Below, in pieces: positions 1 to 10,461 of a stretch of DNA of 64,000 nt (within the stretch, counting starts at the first letter, position 1; every line of letters begins with the position of its first letter). The notes under the pieces are model-generated. The model worked only from the letters and a program-made list of their open reading frames with translations. It was not told where the DNA came from and did no database searches. This DNA comes from Cadophora sp. MPI-SDFR-AT-0126 (taxonomy: Eukaryota > Ascomycota > Leotiomycetes > Helotiales > Ploettnerulaceae): the NCBI GenBank assembly GCA_020747065.1, contig JAGMVK010000005.1, positions 1,984,001-2,048,000 on the forward strand, read 5' to 3'. The translations under genes were made by a program, and so were the position numbers.

Positions 1-2
1 CA

Positions 3-416
3 CCTCGAGGATCAGCCAAAGGACTTGCGGACTCCATCAAGCGCATCCACCAGGTTTCGTCCTTCCCACAATTCCTCAATCACATGGGCATTGAGAAGGT
101 GTCGAAGGAATGGTTCACTACCTTCTTGAAGGACTGTATTCAAGATAGCATAAGCAAAGGCTATTCCTGTATGCCAATCAATCAGGGTCAAGCATTAACT
201 CTTCGTCAGCTAAAGGAACCGGATGTGGAGGCTGCTCCGGGGTTGGTCGCTCAACAGGTTAATATCTACGCTCATTCTTTCTTCCCAGGCCATGGTAATA
301 GTGGTTTTGGTGGGGCTCGAGGTAGAGCTGGGCGTGAGGGCCGTCGGGGTTACGGTGGTTATGATACTTATCGTGGTCGAGGTGGTCGGGGAACTGGCCG
401 TGGACGTGGCAGATGA
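3..416 (+). CDS. C-terminal part of an RGG-box protein (5' end outside window)
   Basis: The reading frame is open from base 3 to the TGA at 414-416, so the start lies left of the window. An in-frame ATG at 84 exists, but the frame is open and protein-like upstream of it, so I treat the gene as partial. The visible part has about 80 residues of mixed helical-looking sequence (WFTTFLKDC) followed by a Gly/Arg-rich tail of about 40 residues with repeated RG and RGG units (GGRGTGRGRGR at the very end). RGG tails usually bind RNA and are arginine-methylated, so an RNA-associated nuclear or cytoplasmic role is likely. I do not recognise the upstream part or a family. Confidence 0.55.
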   Translation, partial: PRGSAKGLADSIKRIHQVSSFPQFLNHMGIEKVSKEWFTTFLKDCIQDSISKGYSCMPINQGQALTLRQLKEPDVEAAPGLVAQQVNIYAHSFFPGHGNSGFGGARGRAGREGRRGYGGYDTYRGRGGRGTGRGRGR

Positions 417-958
417 TGTGAAATCTCACCACGCACTGTTCGTGGTGTCACGACTTGGACCCTAGGTGTGAGCAGAATAGACTCGCCGCTCACATAGTCG
501 ATGAGTGGTGAAGGTATGGAGGAATGGACAATGCTTCAGCATGAAGTTGGACAGATGCATCGTCGTACTTGGAATAAATGATACCCACTTAGATGAGATC
601 CATAAACAAATACCCACAAAAATCCCCAAACAAAATACCCAAAGTCACCTCTCACCTGAGACAAATGCGTAAGCATCCTCTCTTGCAGTGACATCTCTAG
701 CTTTTGGCAATGTTCGGTATTCTGCTGCAAGTATATTTGCCTTCACCGAAATCGAAGCATGGGCTAGCTTGTGTCACTTACCAAGATCTAGATTTACACG
801 GACTTGATGGGTGCTGCGAAATGCGAATTGAACGTACCCCCTCAAAGAATCAGACACATGCGCATGATCTCAATCCATATCCAAGGTAATTTTAAAAGTC
901 CTTGCCAGAACATCGAAAACCTCGATGGGATCTATCACGCTCAGCTACATACCAACTA
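417..958. other. Intergenic, no gene recognised
   Basis: About 540 bases between the RGG protein and the 2EXR gene. Short open frames on both strands lack recognisable domains and look like chance. The A-rich stretch near 590-660 lies between two convergent 3' ends. I see no RNA gene or repeat. Confidence 0.5.
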
Positions 959-1768
959 CTACTCCACAACACCCAAGCGAATCCTCACTCCTCTCCTCCC
1001 ACCACTCAAACCATCTCCATCTGCAATGTTCTCCCCCTCCACTCCCTCACTCCCACCATATCTATCCCTACACATCCTAACCAAAAACCCCGTATGCGAA
1101 TTCTCCCTCCCACTCCCCATCAACTCCCCCTCCCCGACCTCCCTAAACTCACCCACCTTATCCCACCAAGCCTCCCTAACAACCCTCCAATCCCTCCAAA
1201 CCATCAACAACTCTTCCATCTCCACTAAACCCTCCCCTTCCCCCTCACCCACGCCCTCCAAGTCTCCTCCTCCTCCTCCTCCTCCTCCTGTAGAACCAAA
1301 AATCACCTGATACGCCCTATCAAACAACTCCCTCTTAACCGCCAACCTCTTAATCCGGCCCACCCCCTCACACCTCAAAAACGCTTCAAGCTTCGCCATG
1401 TTCTCCAGCCTTGCAAAGTGCGGGAAGTAGAATACATCCCGCGAGAACGAAACATAAGTCCCAAAAGCCCAGACTGCGGAGGTGGTGAGGAGGTAGGTGG
1501 CGCGCGAGAGGCGCATGGTGTGCAGCAGGGGGTGGGGTGCTTGGTTGGAGATGAATGTTCCGCGGCGGGTGTCGATTTGGTGGATTAGAGGGTGCAGGTG
1601 GGTGGATGAGGCGTGGGTGAAGATTTGGAGGCGGAGTTCTAGGGGGAGGAGAGGGAAGAGGGGGAAGGTTGGGGAATTTGAGGGGTCGGCTGACGGGAGT
1701 AGGGACAGCTCTATTGAGGTACATGATGTAGATGGAAAGGGAGTTCCAGATTGTGATTCTTGGCCCAT
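959..1768 (-). CDS. 2EXR-domain protein (fungal, function unknown)
   Basis: A single exon of 269 codons from the ATG at 1768. Residues 35-53 carry the F-x-x-F-x-x-LPxELRLxIF signature of the 2EXR domain, an F-box-like motif found in large fungal families of unknown function. Later residues (VWAFGTYVSFSRDVFYFP) fit the usual second half, where a protein inspects a structure by hydrophobic residues. The C-terminal third is low complexity: a run of Gly encoded by a (TCC)n microsatellite near 1265-1290, then Glu/Gly-rich sequence. The plus strand there is strikingly C-rich. The N-terminal domain is solid; the low-complexity tail is less certain and may hide a different 3' end. Confidence 0.6.
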   Translation of the reverse strand: MGQESQSGTPFPSTSCTSIELSLLPSADPSNSPTFPLFPLLPLELRLQIFTHASSTHLHPLIHQIDTRRGTFISNQAPHPLLHTMRLSRATYLLTTSAVWAFGTYVSFSRDVFYFPHFARLENMAKLEAFLRCEGVGRIKRLAVKRELFDRAYQVIFGSTGGGGGGGGDLEGVGEGEGEGLVEMEELLMVWRDWRVVREAWWDKVGEFREVGEGELMGSGRENSHTGFLVRMCRDRYGGSEGVEGENIADGDGLSGGRRGVRIRLGVVE

Positions 1769-1877
1769 GACTTCTTGTATTTAGATTACTCAGGTATAGT
1801 TGTTGAGATATCGCTCACATGAAAGATATGAAATGGTAAGAATTCCAAGCTGAATATGAGTTATCGTCATGTATTGA

Positions 1878-1963
1878 TAGAATTAACTATATGGATTGAG
1901 TTATGGAGAGCTACGGAAATAAATAGGGGTAATGCTGACTAAGTGTACTACTATTTTTAATAT
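1878..1963 (+). repeat. Dispersed 86-bp repeat, copy 1
   Basis: This stretch aligns without gaps to 26575-26660 in the same orientation. The shared core includes GAGTTATRGAGAGCT and TAATGCTGACTAAG-like sequence. The roughly ten differences are nearly all C/T or G/A transitions. It is probably a fragment of an old repeat family diverged by RIP; which family I cannot tell. Confidence 0.6.
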
Positions 1964-2066
1964 CCCCTCTTTTCTGAGTCTTTATAACTTAATATATAAC
2001 GTAATAGAGTCTCTATAGGCTTTAAGAATTACAGTATTTCCTTTATATTTTTATATATAAGGCTTT

Positions 2067-2436
2067 AGTTGTAACGTACGGTCAAGCTGGTGTTGCTCGA
2101 GAGTGCGAAGGTTGACTGGGTAGGTAGGTAGGGACGCTGTCACTGATCAAGACGAATAACCGTTGCAAGTTACTAAGTATGTATGACGATACTGTATTTG
2201 AGTTAAGCACGAGGCTTTTATCTAGTGTAGGAAAGCTATGAACTTTATATAGAACCCTCGTATTGGTGAATCAGTTGAATCACTTGAATCATCACCCAGA
2301 CTCAAGGAGTCCAGATGATTCGTCCCGTGATTCCCTGTCACGTGATCCATAGCTTCTCTGTGCCAGGTCAGGTTCTAAGCGCCTAACCGTGCCGAGCCTC
2401 AGGGCTATGTCACATGTTGCAGCTGACAGTTGTAAC
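2067..2436. mobile_element. Candidate 352-bp non-autonomous insertion flanked by a 9-bp direct repeat
   Basis: AGTTGTAAC occurs at 2067-2075 and again at 2428-2436, bracketing 352 bases that are much less AT-rich than the RIP-like sequence on either side. A 9-bp flanking duplication would fit a Mutator-like element and a shared 8-mer would fit hAT. The inner ends share only a weak inverted match (GTCAAGCTG against GTCAGCTG). The inside has a TATA-like TTTATATAG near 2243 and three spaced TGAATCA-like units near 2268-2290. A degenerate solo LTR (TGTTGC..TGACA, 2091-2428) is an alternative, but its 5-bp flanks do not match. Confidence 0.35.
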
Positions 2437-2880
2437 ATTAGTCTTGTTTTTATAGGTTTCTAGTTTTTTCTAAGGATTTTTAGTTTTTTTATTATTTAAT
2501 ATTTCTATACTAGTAGCCTTATTAATTCCTATAATATAGCTTTTAGAGATATATATAGTGCTTACTTCTAGCCTGGGCTAAGTAAAACGCTGCTTATGCC
2601 AAGTAAACAAATTGCCCACGACAGGAGTTGCAACAACAGCATTAAGGATTCCTCTTCCCGTCCCACGCTACTGAGATGCTTGTGTATACAGGCAAGGCCG
2701 TGACCCCTGGGAGCTGTGCGACCCTTTTAGACCATACCTGCATGGGCGGGGGAAAATGCTGCCATATGCGAGGAGACCGGGAGGCTAGCGGCGGCGCCTT
2801 ATGCTGCAGAGGCGCCGCCGAGCGCAGTGAATGTTCACTTCGCTATACCACTTGCCGACGCCCACCGAATCCTGACTTTC

Positions 2881-2902
2881 GTACCGCCTCGTGTTCGGTA
2901 CG
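2881..2902. repeat. 22-bp sequence repeated inverted at 5841-5862
   Basis: The reverse complement of 5841-5862 matches here at 21 of 22 bases. The unit is itself an interrupted palindrome: GTACCG, nine bases, CGGTAC. The two copies lie downstream and upstream of the sugar transporter gene. It could be a repeat remnant or a shared regulator site of CCG-N9-CGG type. Confidence 0.5.
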
Positions 2903-3618
2903 GGGCGCCACCAACGTGGACTCCAGGTCTGCTTCCTCGAAATACAAGTCTTTATCATGTCAAGTTGATGAATGCTGAGTATGGAGGTTTTATTGTTTTT
3001 TTGAGGTGTGTTTACTATCAGGCGACATTGGGGTGATGGAGGTATGAGCTTCTTGCATTCGGAAATGTTTCTTGCTTTTAAGATACGTGAGAGTAATGGA
3101 GACGTGCGGTCTTGCCGTCTTGGAGATTTCTTAAAATGCCCTGTTGTACTCATTTACTTGGCAAAATGTTGTGGTGCGGTAGTGCAATTTTGAACAAGTT
3201 AATATCGAGCGTAATAACATCGTGTTCCATTTCCTAGTTCTGTTCAGACTGTTCAATATAATGCAAAATTCCTCACTTACACCTTCGCAATTCAGAGAGA
3301 GTAGATCTTGTGAAATTGAAGTCCATTACATATTCCATGTCGATTCAGTAGTATAACTTTGGTTACTTTGCAAAGAATTATTGGGACGGCGATTGATTTT
3401 TCTAACTACAAATATACGTGTAAAACAGGCATTCATGGATCGAGCTTGGACTTGCCAAGCGAACAGAAGAGTTTGAAATTTTATTCCTGTTAACTCGACA
3501 ATTTGATTTTTGCACCAAGGGACATTCCTCTCACCCTGCATCTTTACTCCTTTATCTCTCCCCTGCAAAATTGCAATAGCGACTGCTACAAATCACACAA
3601 AAACAGGCAGGCACCGTC

Positions 3619-5358
3619 CTAGACCTTGACCACTGGCTCCGCCAGATGTTCAACCTCCTCCATGATATCATGCTTCTCCTTGAAGGTTGCCATGGCGGCA
3701 GTGGCGCCCGTAGGATCTTGTAGGACGTGCGGAACGAGCTGATCCCCAAAGATTGTGTCCATTTGTTCAAGGGTTTTACCTTTTGTCCTATTAGGAAGAT
3801 ATAGTTAGTTACATTGCAATGATAATATTGTAAAGGAGGGCACCATACTCAGGGAAGAAGAAGATATAGCACAGTGTTGCACAGAGATTGAAGACGAAGA
3901 ACGCGTAGAAGTAGCGGAAGCCAACAGCATCGAGAGCTAGCGGCGAAATTTGACCAATCACTAGTCCGAGGCACCAGTTCATCAGAGTGGAAAGCGAGTT
4001 ACCGCGAGCACGGATTTCCACAGGGAAAATCTCTGCTGGATACACCCAAGTGATGATACCAGTGAAGGTGAAGAAAAATGAGAAGACGAGATTCATGGCA
4101 ACCATGGCGCGTAGAGCGTTGGGATTTGGGTTTTCAGACTGCGAGCCAGTTATGTAGTACTGACTGAGAACTGCATTGACAAGAAGCGTCAAGGCGCATC
4201 CCAGGGAAGAGAAAATCATCGGCTTGATGCGGCCGACACGCTCAAGGAAGTACAAGCCGAGGGCGCAGTAGACGATAGAAAGGGAGCCAGAGATACCAAT
4301 TATCATGAGGGAGGTGCGGGTGTCGATTTTGAGTAGCTTATAGATGGTAACGCCATAATAGTTGACGACGTTGATACCAGACAGCTGTCCAAAGGCTTGG
4401 ATGCCCATTCCAAGAGCAAGGCGGCGTCTCCAGGCAGGTTTTGAGACCAGGCCGCTCCATGAACGCACAGCAACTTGCTTTTCAGCGACAATAGTATCGT
4501 GGATCTCGCGGTATTCAAGTTCGAGATATTCGTCATTGCTACCGGTACCGTGCAGGCGTCTTAGTGCCTCTCGAGCTTCCTCATGGCGATCTCTTTCCAT
4601 GAGCCATCTGGGGCTCTCCTGGAGAAACCATATACCACCTGCGAGTGCCAAACCTGGCACAACTTGGAAGGCCAAAGGGAAACGCCCTATTGCTCACATT
4701 AGATACACGTCTTCAGGTGTTAATTATGGCAATCTTACATTGAAATGCGGTGTTACTATAGTTACAACCATAGCCGATCCATTGGGCGGCAAAAAACCCC
4801 CAGGACAACATGAACTGGAGCAGACCACTCAGCGCACCTCGGTAAGTGGATTCGGCGATTTCGGACTAAAAGCACCTGAGTCAGTTTGAAAGGCTGAGAA
4901 TGGAGCTAAATGAGAAAAGGCAACTTACACAGTACATAGGGACAATGGCAGAGAGGATTCCAACCGCGATACCAGCAATGAAACGGCCAGCAATCAGCAT
5001 ACCAATCGTGGCCGCACCAGCTTGCACCGAACAGCCAAAGGTTGAGATGCAGCCGCCGATGAAAACAGTCTTCTTACGACCTAACATATCCGCCAGCCAT
5101 GACACAGCCAAAGCACCGATAACGGCACCACCAGTGAAGGAGGAAACAATTCCACCCGTTTCGGCGCCATCTGGGGTTCCGAAGTATTCGAGAAAGGTTG
5201 GCTGACCAATGGTGGAGGTGATGACACCACTATCATAGCCAAAAAGGAAACCTTTTTACAACATTAGTCTGTGCAGCAAGTACGTCGCCTACAATGATGA
5301 TGGACTCACCTCCAATGGCCAGAAAGATGCCAGAACCAATTGTCACGGCCTTACCCAT
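3619..5358 (-). CDS. MFS sugar/H+ symporter (hexose-transporter family)
   Basis: Five exons read by eye: 5310-5358, 4929-5251, 4739-4865, 3849-4686 and 3619-3787, giving 501 aa with all phases consistent. Introns are 52-63 nt. Family marks in order: GGFLFGYDSGVI in TM1, ADMLGRKKT in loop 2-3, the PESPRWL motif before the central loop, QLSGINVVNYY in TM7, and FPETKGKTLEQMD after TM12. The length is typical for a plasma-membrane sugar porter. The substrate cannot be read from sequence. The gene is divergent from a GH78 alpha-L-rhamnosidase across a 762-bp promoter with a Zn2Cys6 regulator beyond it, so import of rhamnose or a rhamnoside is a reasonable inference. No disabling change is visible. 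Confidence 0.9.
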
Positions 5359-6120
5359 GGCTGTTGTGTGTCCTCCAGGAGAGTAAAGGCAGAAAGGCAA
5401 AGTCGGCGGCAGGTGCTGGTTGTGTTCGTGAGGCAGTTGGTAGTTTCCTGACGAGGGGAGAAGGTTGGTTTGGCGGTGCGGTGAGGTGAGGCGATGTGAT
5501 GTGAGAGTGGCAGTGAGGAGAAGATATAGAATTTTGACCAGGTGCATTAGACCATCAGCCCTTTCCCCAGAGCTCCCCAGAAACAAACATTGTGGGGTTT
5601 GTTGGGGACATGGCGCTAGCGATGAGAATCATTCAACCGACGAGGTGAATGCATCCATCGTCCGGACGTGGTTAGGCTTCCGTAGGGGGCTTGCGGACGG
5701 TACTGGGGAAAGCTAGGCGTCGGTTGCTCTGTGAGCTCCGTACTGGACTGTTGTTTGTCGTCTCCTTGTGGTGGTTGTGGCGCTTGCTGTTCCCCAGAAA
5801 TCGCTTCAATTCGGGGGAAAGCTTCCGCGAATTTTCACCTCGTACCGAACACGAGGCGGCACGAGGCGGCACGAGGCGGTACGAGCGCGCTTGGCCATCG
5901 CCGCATGGGACAGGACATACCGCCTTCGCAGAAAATGGCTCCCTTCACTTCTATTAGCAATGTAATAGGGAATGAGTCTTAGTATAGATTCCCACATGAA
6001 TCTGGCAGGAAAGGTAAGGTAAAGCTCACTTCTGCCGTTGAACTCTGCTTTTCTCGTCGAAGGTTGAAGACTCAATCTTGAAGCAGTCAGCCCAAGCCCA
6101 TTCACAAACTTTTCTTCCTC
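5359..6120. promoter_or_regulatory. Divergent promoter between sugar transporter and GH78 gene
   Basis: The 762 bases separate two genes pointing away from each other, so both are probably driven from here. Candidate zinc-cluster sites include three tandem 10-mers ACGAGGCGGC at 5851-5880, giving CGG triplets every ten bases, and an everted CCG-N11-CGG near 5680-5697. The nearby Zn2Cys6 gene at 8220 is the obvious candidate regulator. Binding is inference. Open frames inside it look like chance. Confidence 0.5.
5851..5880 (+). repeat. Three tandem 10-bp units with CGG triplets
   Basis: ACGAGGCGGC is repeated three times, the last unit ending in T, followed by a partial unit ACGAG. The CGG triplets sit at exact 10-bp spacing, about one helical turn, in the shared promoter of the transporter and GH78 genes. 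Confidence 0.75.
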
Positions 6121-7782
6121 ATGGGGACCTATTTGACAGTTATCAGGACAGTGGAGGCTCCAGAGAAGGGGAAGGTTATGGAGGTTCCAGCTAACCAGAA
6201 GGTTGAGGAGGTTCCTGAGACTATCTTCAATCATGAATTCGCCCGGAAGGCTGAAGAGTTGAAGCCAGTCTTGCATGAATGGATTGATACTCCTCTTTCC
6301 GTCATCGATTTCGAGCCAGATCAAAAGGCGTTTTTTGGGTTAAGAGTGGTGCAAACTCACACGATCAATGACCTCTCGTCAATTTCGTACGGTAGAGGGA
6401 ACCAGTTCATTCTCGACTTTGGTTCACACCGTGTTGGATACCTGTCCTTCCATCTAGGGGTCGACGGTGTTAATATTGATGCGCCTGCGAGACTACGAAT
6501 CACGTTCGGTGAGGTACCATTCGATGTTACGGAAAGTCTGCACCCATGTAACACCTGGATTAGTACGAGCTGGCTCCCTGACGAAGTCATTAATGTGGAC
6601 TGGCTGCCATCAGACGTTGAAATGCCACGAAGATACGCTTTTCGCTTTGTCAAAATCGAAGTTGTCGATACCTCGCAGAAATACAAGATTCGGTTCTCAG
6701 ATATCAGAGTTCGTGCTGTGAGCGCCGTGGCTCCCGCGACATTGTCGAGCGTAGAGCCACTCATCCCCGACGATCCGGAACTCATTGCAATTGATCAGAT
6801 TAGCCAAATAACCTTACGAAATTGTATGCAAACGGTCTTTGAAGATGGACCACGACGAGACCGAAGATTATGGCTAGGCGATTTACGGCTTCAAGCGTTG
6901 ACGAATTACTGCACCTTCAAAGACTACAATCTCGTCAAGCGTTGTTTGTATATGTTTGCTGCAGTGCCTCGCCAGACTGGTGGTCTTCCTGCATGTCTCT
7001 TCGAAAAGCCCAAACTTTCCGCCGCCTCAGATTATATTGTTGACTATGACGCGTTATTTGGACCAACGGTCTATGACTACACAATCGCGTCGGGGGATGC
7101 AGAAACTGCCATTGAGCTTTGGCCTACGATTCTGAGCAGCATACAGACAGCGCTTTCTCACCTTGATGAAACCGGGAAATTTGATTGTAGCGCGACCGAA
7201 GCATGGAAGTTTCTGGACTGGTCTGATGGTCTCGATACCACCGCTGGCATGCACGGCCTGGTTCTTTTCTGCTGTAAACAAATCAACAAGCTGGCTCTTC
7301 ATATTTCGAAACCTGTTCCATTCTCAGATATCGTCGAGAAGATGACCGCAGCCGCAACTTCTTTCTACGACCCGTTCATTGGCGTCTTCATCAGTGGCCC
7401 AACTCGCCAAGTCTCATGGTCTAGTCAGGCCTGGCTTGCCCTCGCGGGTGCAATGGATCGCGCTACATCTTTACGCGCAATCAAGAACGCCATGGCACAC
7501 TGTGAAGCTGTCAAACCCCTCACACCGTACGCGTACCACTACGTTGCGGAAGCCTTAGCTTGTTGCGGGGGAGAAGAGGAATGCTTGAAGTTAATGCGTG
7601 AATATTGGGGGGCGATGGCGAGGGCAGGTGCCGATACTTTTTGGGAATGCTACGATAGTGAGGACCCAAGGAGAAGCCCGTACGGAGACTGTCATAACAA
7701 TAGCTATTGCCATGCATGGAGTTGTACGCCAAGCTATCTGTTGAGGGTCGTGTTGAAAGATCATCTCGTAGGGGTAGCATAG
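6121..7782 (+). CDS. GH78-type alpha-L-rhamnosidase, intracellular
   Basis: A single exon of 553 aa. The six-hairpin glycosidase core shows EDGPRRDRRLWLGD at residues 241-254, which matches the GH78 motif that carries the general acid, and TFWE with E509 near the C-terminus, where the family keeps its catalytic base, followed by the CHAWSCTPSYLL block. The enzyme would release L-rhamnose from rhamnosides by inversion. The N-terminus (MGTYLTVIRTVEAPEK) has no signal peptide, so the protein should be cytosolic and act on imported rhamnosides, in keeping with the divergent sugar transporter. It is shorter than many secreted GH78 enzymes because the extra N-terminal beta domains are reduced. It could be a GH78-like enzyme with another specificity. 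Confidence 0.82.
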   Translation: MGTYLTVIRTVEAPEKGKVMEVPANQKVEEVPETIFNHEFARKAEELKPVLHEWIDTPLSVIDFEPDQKAFFGLRVVQTHTINDLSSISYGRGNQFILDFGSHRVGYLSFHLGVDGVNIDAPARLRITFGEVPFDVTESLHPCNTWISTSWLPDEVINVDWLPSDVEMPRRYAFRFVKIEVVDTSQKYKIRFSDIRVRAVSAVAPATLSSVEPLIPDDPELIAIDQISQITLRNCMQTVFEDGPRRDRRLWLGDLRLQALTNYCTFKDYNLVKRCLYMFAAVPRQTGGLPACLFEKPKLSAASDYIVDYDALFGPTVYDYTIASGDAETAIELWPTILSSIQTALSHLDETGKFDCSATEAWKFLDWSDGLDTTAGMHGLVLFCCKQINKLALHISKPVPFSDIVEKMTAAATSFYDPFIGVFISGPTRQVSWSSQAWLALAGAMDRATSLRAIKNAMAHCEAVKPLTPYAYHYVAEALACCGGEEECLKLMREYWGAMARAGADTFWECYDSEDPRRSPYGDCHNNSYCHAWSCTPSYLLRVVLKDHLVGVA

Positions 7783-8219
7783 AATGACTAGAGCGACTGG
7801 AATGGGAAGTCATTTAGTATTAGTGGTGTAACCAGAGCACAGCAAAGCGCATTCAAGCTGTATTTGTATTCAAAAGAATAGTTTTCCAAATGTGAAATAT
7901 TGGTTGAAAAGTGCAAATTAGTCGAGTGAATATTTGTTTGATGGTTTCGAAGATCAATGCTTACACTGATAGGGAACAGGGTCATAGTAGATCACGTGTG
8001 CGGGTATACCCCTCAACGCCCCCCCCCCCCCGGGTTTCCTTACATAAGAGGAAAAGGTAAGGAGAGGAGAGAGAGGTCCTTGGGGGAATGAAGTACGGGA
8101 GCAACGACCGCGTGTGAGAAATATCAACCTTCGCCATTCTAGGCCTCGTTATATTACCACCACGTCACCCTCTGGGTCTTCAGACTACTCAACTACTCAC
8201 CTGGAGTATCTAGCTAAGA
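7783..8219. other. Intergenic region upstream of the Zn2Cys6 gene
   Basis: 437 bases holding the GH78 3' flank and the regulator promoter. It contains a CACGTG at about 7993 and an unbroken run of 13 C at about 8019-8031 followed by GGG. No gene seen. Confidence 0.5.
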
Positions 8220-10135
8220 ATGCAGCCATGCATACAGTGTCGCAAGGCCAAGCGCAGATGCGTCGCGGTAGGCGGCCACCGCGCCTGTCTACTGTGTGTG
8301 CAGCGTCGACGGTCCTGCTCACGTCTGGCTGCACCCCAGCCTAGCTCTGGAGCAGCAACAGCAGCGGTCACAGTCACAGCAGGGCCGTTGCTGGCCCCTA
8401 CTAGTGAATGCTCCCCATCATCGTTGTTGGTAGACCTTGTCTCGCCAGAGATCGTTGTCGCGCTTGTTGACCTCTACATCCGCTACATGCACGACAAGCC
8501 TCATGCGTTATTCCATGAACCAACACTGAGGGAGTCTGCTGTGAATGGCTCCATCTCTCAGGTGGTTCTCCTTAGCATTCTCGGTTTAGCCGCCCGGTAT
8601 GTACACATCACATGTTTCTTTGCTCTGCCTCCCACTATTTCACAACTATCTACCGCAGTTGCTGGTTATTATTGTGATTTGTTGACGCCTTTGTCATTGG
8701 TTTCCGTGTTGAAGCTACCTTTAGCGCTACCATGTACATTTTCTGACTAGTCGCAGCTTCTCAGAGGATACAGAAATTCAACTTCGGGGCCCTAAGTTTG
8801 CAGAGGCGGCAAAGACTCTCTTGAAAGCTGATCTGGAGCACGCCTGCATTGAAAATATCCAGGCTTGTATCCTTATAGGTAACATCTGTCTGGGCGACTC
8901 CGATCCCGATGCTGAGTCTTTATACTTCGGTGAGTCGAAAAAATTCTGTTACTAATAAGGTTTCGGCGTTGCTCATGCAAGGCCTAGTTTTAGCAAATCG
9001 GATGGCTCAGATTGAAAAGTTAAACGTCGTAAACGAAGCTGACGACGGGATCACACGAGAGATTAAGCTCCGCCTGTGGTGGACGTGCTACCTTACTGAC
9101 ACCTGGGCAAGTGGTGGGTCAGGTCTTCCAAGACAATTCAACATCTTGAACGTAGCACCTCGCCTTCCAATGGACGAGGGAATATTCTGGAGTATGCAGC
9201 CCGGAGATCCCGACGTTTCATCCTATGAGTGGAAGCCAGGGTTCTGGGGGTATAATGTCAAGCTGGCATGTATATACACCCAAATCGCTGATCATACGAA
9301 ACGTGTGGTGCAGACATCTGCTTGGGACGAAGAGGAAAGTGAGGATACCGTTCTTGAGCTGTCTGTCCAGCTTACTGCCTATGAAGAGAGCCTTCCCATC
9401 ACCATGAGATATTCCCCAGCAAATCTTACTCTACAGGTCCAGCGTGGACTCGGACGCCAATTTATAGCACTACATCTTGCTCTCAACCACTATTACGTCC
9501 TGCTTTTCTACCAATATCTCGACCGCAATCGCCCTTTCACGACCAATGGTAAAGCATACAGTGAGCGATGCAAGCAACATGCTCTCCTTTTTTGCGACAT
9601 CTTGAGCGCTTCACGTACCCATGCCGGCGCCGAAGCACTTTACAATATTGTCGGTCACGTCACTGTTGTATCATCATCAGTACTTTTGCACACCTTCCTT
9701 TTTGGGAATCCAGACGAGGTTCTTGATATCCGGCGGCGTCTCGAGTCCAATTTTGAGTCTCTTGTGCAGTTACGCAAGTACTGGCCGAGCGTAGAACTGA
9801 TGGTAACAGTTTCTTCTTTTTGACTTGTCAAGAAATCAAGTATGGAGAGGTTCCTGACGCCTTTCCCATCACAGATCAACCGGCTCGTAGTCTTCCAACA
9901 GCGCTGTCTACAATCAGAGATGGCAAACACCCATCGCTTGAATAAATGGATGGTCAGGTTTCTTCTGCAGCATGCGCTGGCTCTCGACGACGACGAAGAC
10001 GAGAGCCTCGATTATCTGTGGCCATCGTCTCAGCCCAATACGGAATCTCCTGCATATCATGCACCTGGAGTCTCGCCACTGATCGAACGCAGCAGCGTCG
10101 CTAAGAGCATCATTATGGATATGCAAATGCGTTAA
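8220..10135 (+). CDS. Zn(II)2Cys6 transcription factor with fungal-specific TF domain
   Basis: Four exons: 8220-8596, 8757-8929, 8982-9802 and 9875-10135, giving 543 aa. The zinc cluster is at the extreme N-terminus with CX2CX6CX8CX2CX6C spacing (CIQCRKAKRRC then CLLCVQRRRSC). The middle-homology domain follows: LGLAARFSEDTEI across intron 1 (the acceptor at 8756 gives the family's AARFS junction), then LWWTCYLTDTWASGGSGLPR. The first intron is long (160 nt). The protein should bind CGG-type sites in the nucleus. Its place next to a transporter and a GH78 rhamnosidase suggests it regulates them. A functional analogy with known rhamnose regulators is possible, but orthology cannot be judged from sequence alone. 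Confidence 0.88.
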
Positions 10136-10461
10136 GAACAACAGGGCAGCTTTTCTCGGATAGATTTTAAGTGGAATCCTTCCTAGCGAATAAGGGGCAT
10201 ACATCGGAGACATTTGAAGTAGTCCAGATAGTCTGACCTAGTGGCATATCTACGATGACTGAGGCTCAGGGGCGTAATATACCTAGCTTGTGCCAGAGAA
10301 ATGCTATTAACCCAGATCATAAAGTTCGGGGCTGTCTTGCCGTTGTTGGAGTACAGCGAATCATTTCTTGAACTACCGTAAGTGTTTCCAATACAGCTGT
10401 AACAGAGACACACTCAATGTTACAATTGCTACTGGGTGCTTGATCAACCATCTTAAGTTTA
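10136..10461. other. Intergenic, nothing recognised
   Basis: 326 bases between the regulator stop and the MITE. No domain-bearing frame, RNA gene or repeat is visible. Confidence 0.5.

Larger units (their letters stand above)
1769..3618. other. AT-rich repeat debris without a recognised gene
   Basis: 1.85 kb between the 2EXR gene and the sugar transporter. From about 1880 to 2075 and 2436 to 2600 the sequence is strongly AT-rich with many TpA steps, as in RIP-mutated repeats. It holds one copy of an 86-bp dispersed repeat, a GC-richer 352-bp insert and a 22-bp sequence repeated inverted in the transporter promoter (each listed separately). Open frames between 2676 and 3193 overlap on both strands, carry no recognised domain and are probably chance. 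Confidence 0.55.

Noticed and set aside
2676..3193. Cluster of overlapping frames on both strands
   Set aside because: No recognised domain, no consistent codon pattern, and surrounded by repeat debris.
8019..8031. Run of 13 C as a functional element
   Set aside because: A homopolymer near a promoter is more likely a slippage tract; nothing ties it to function.
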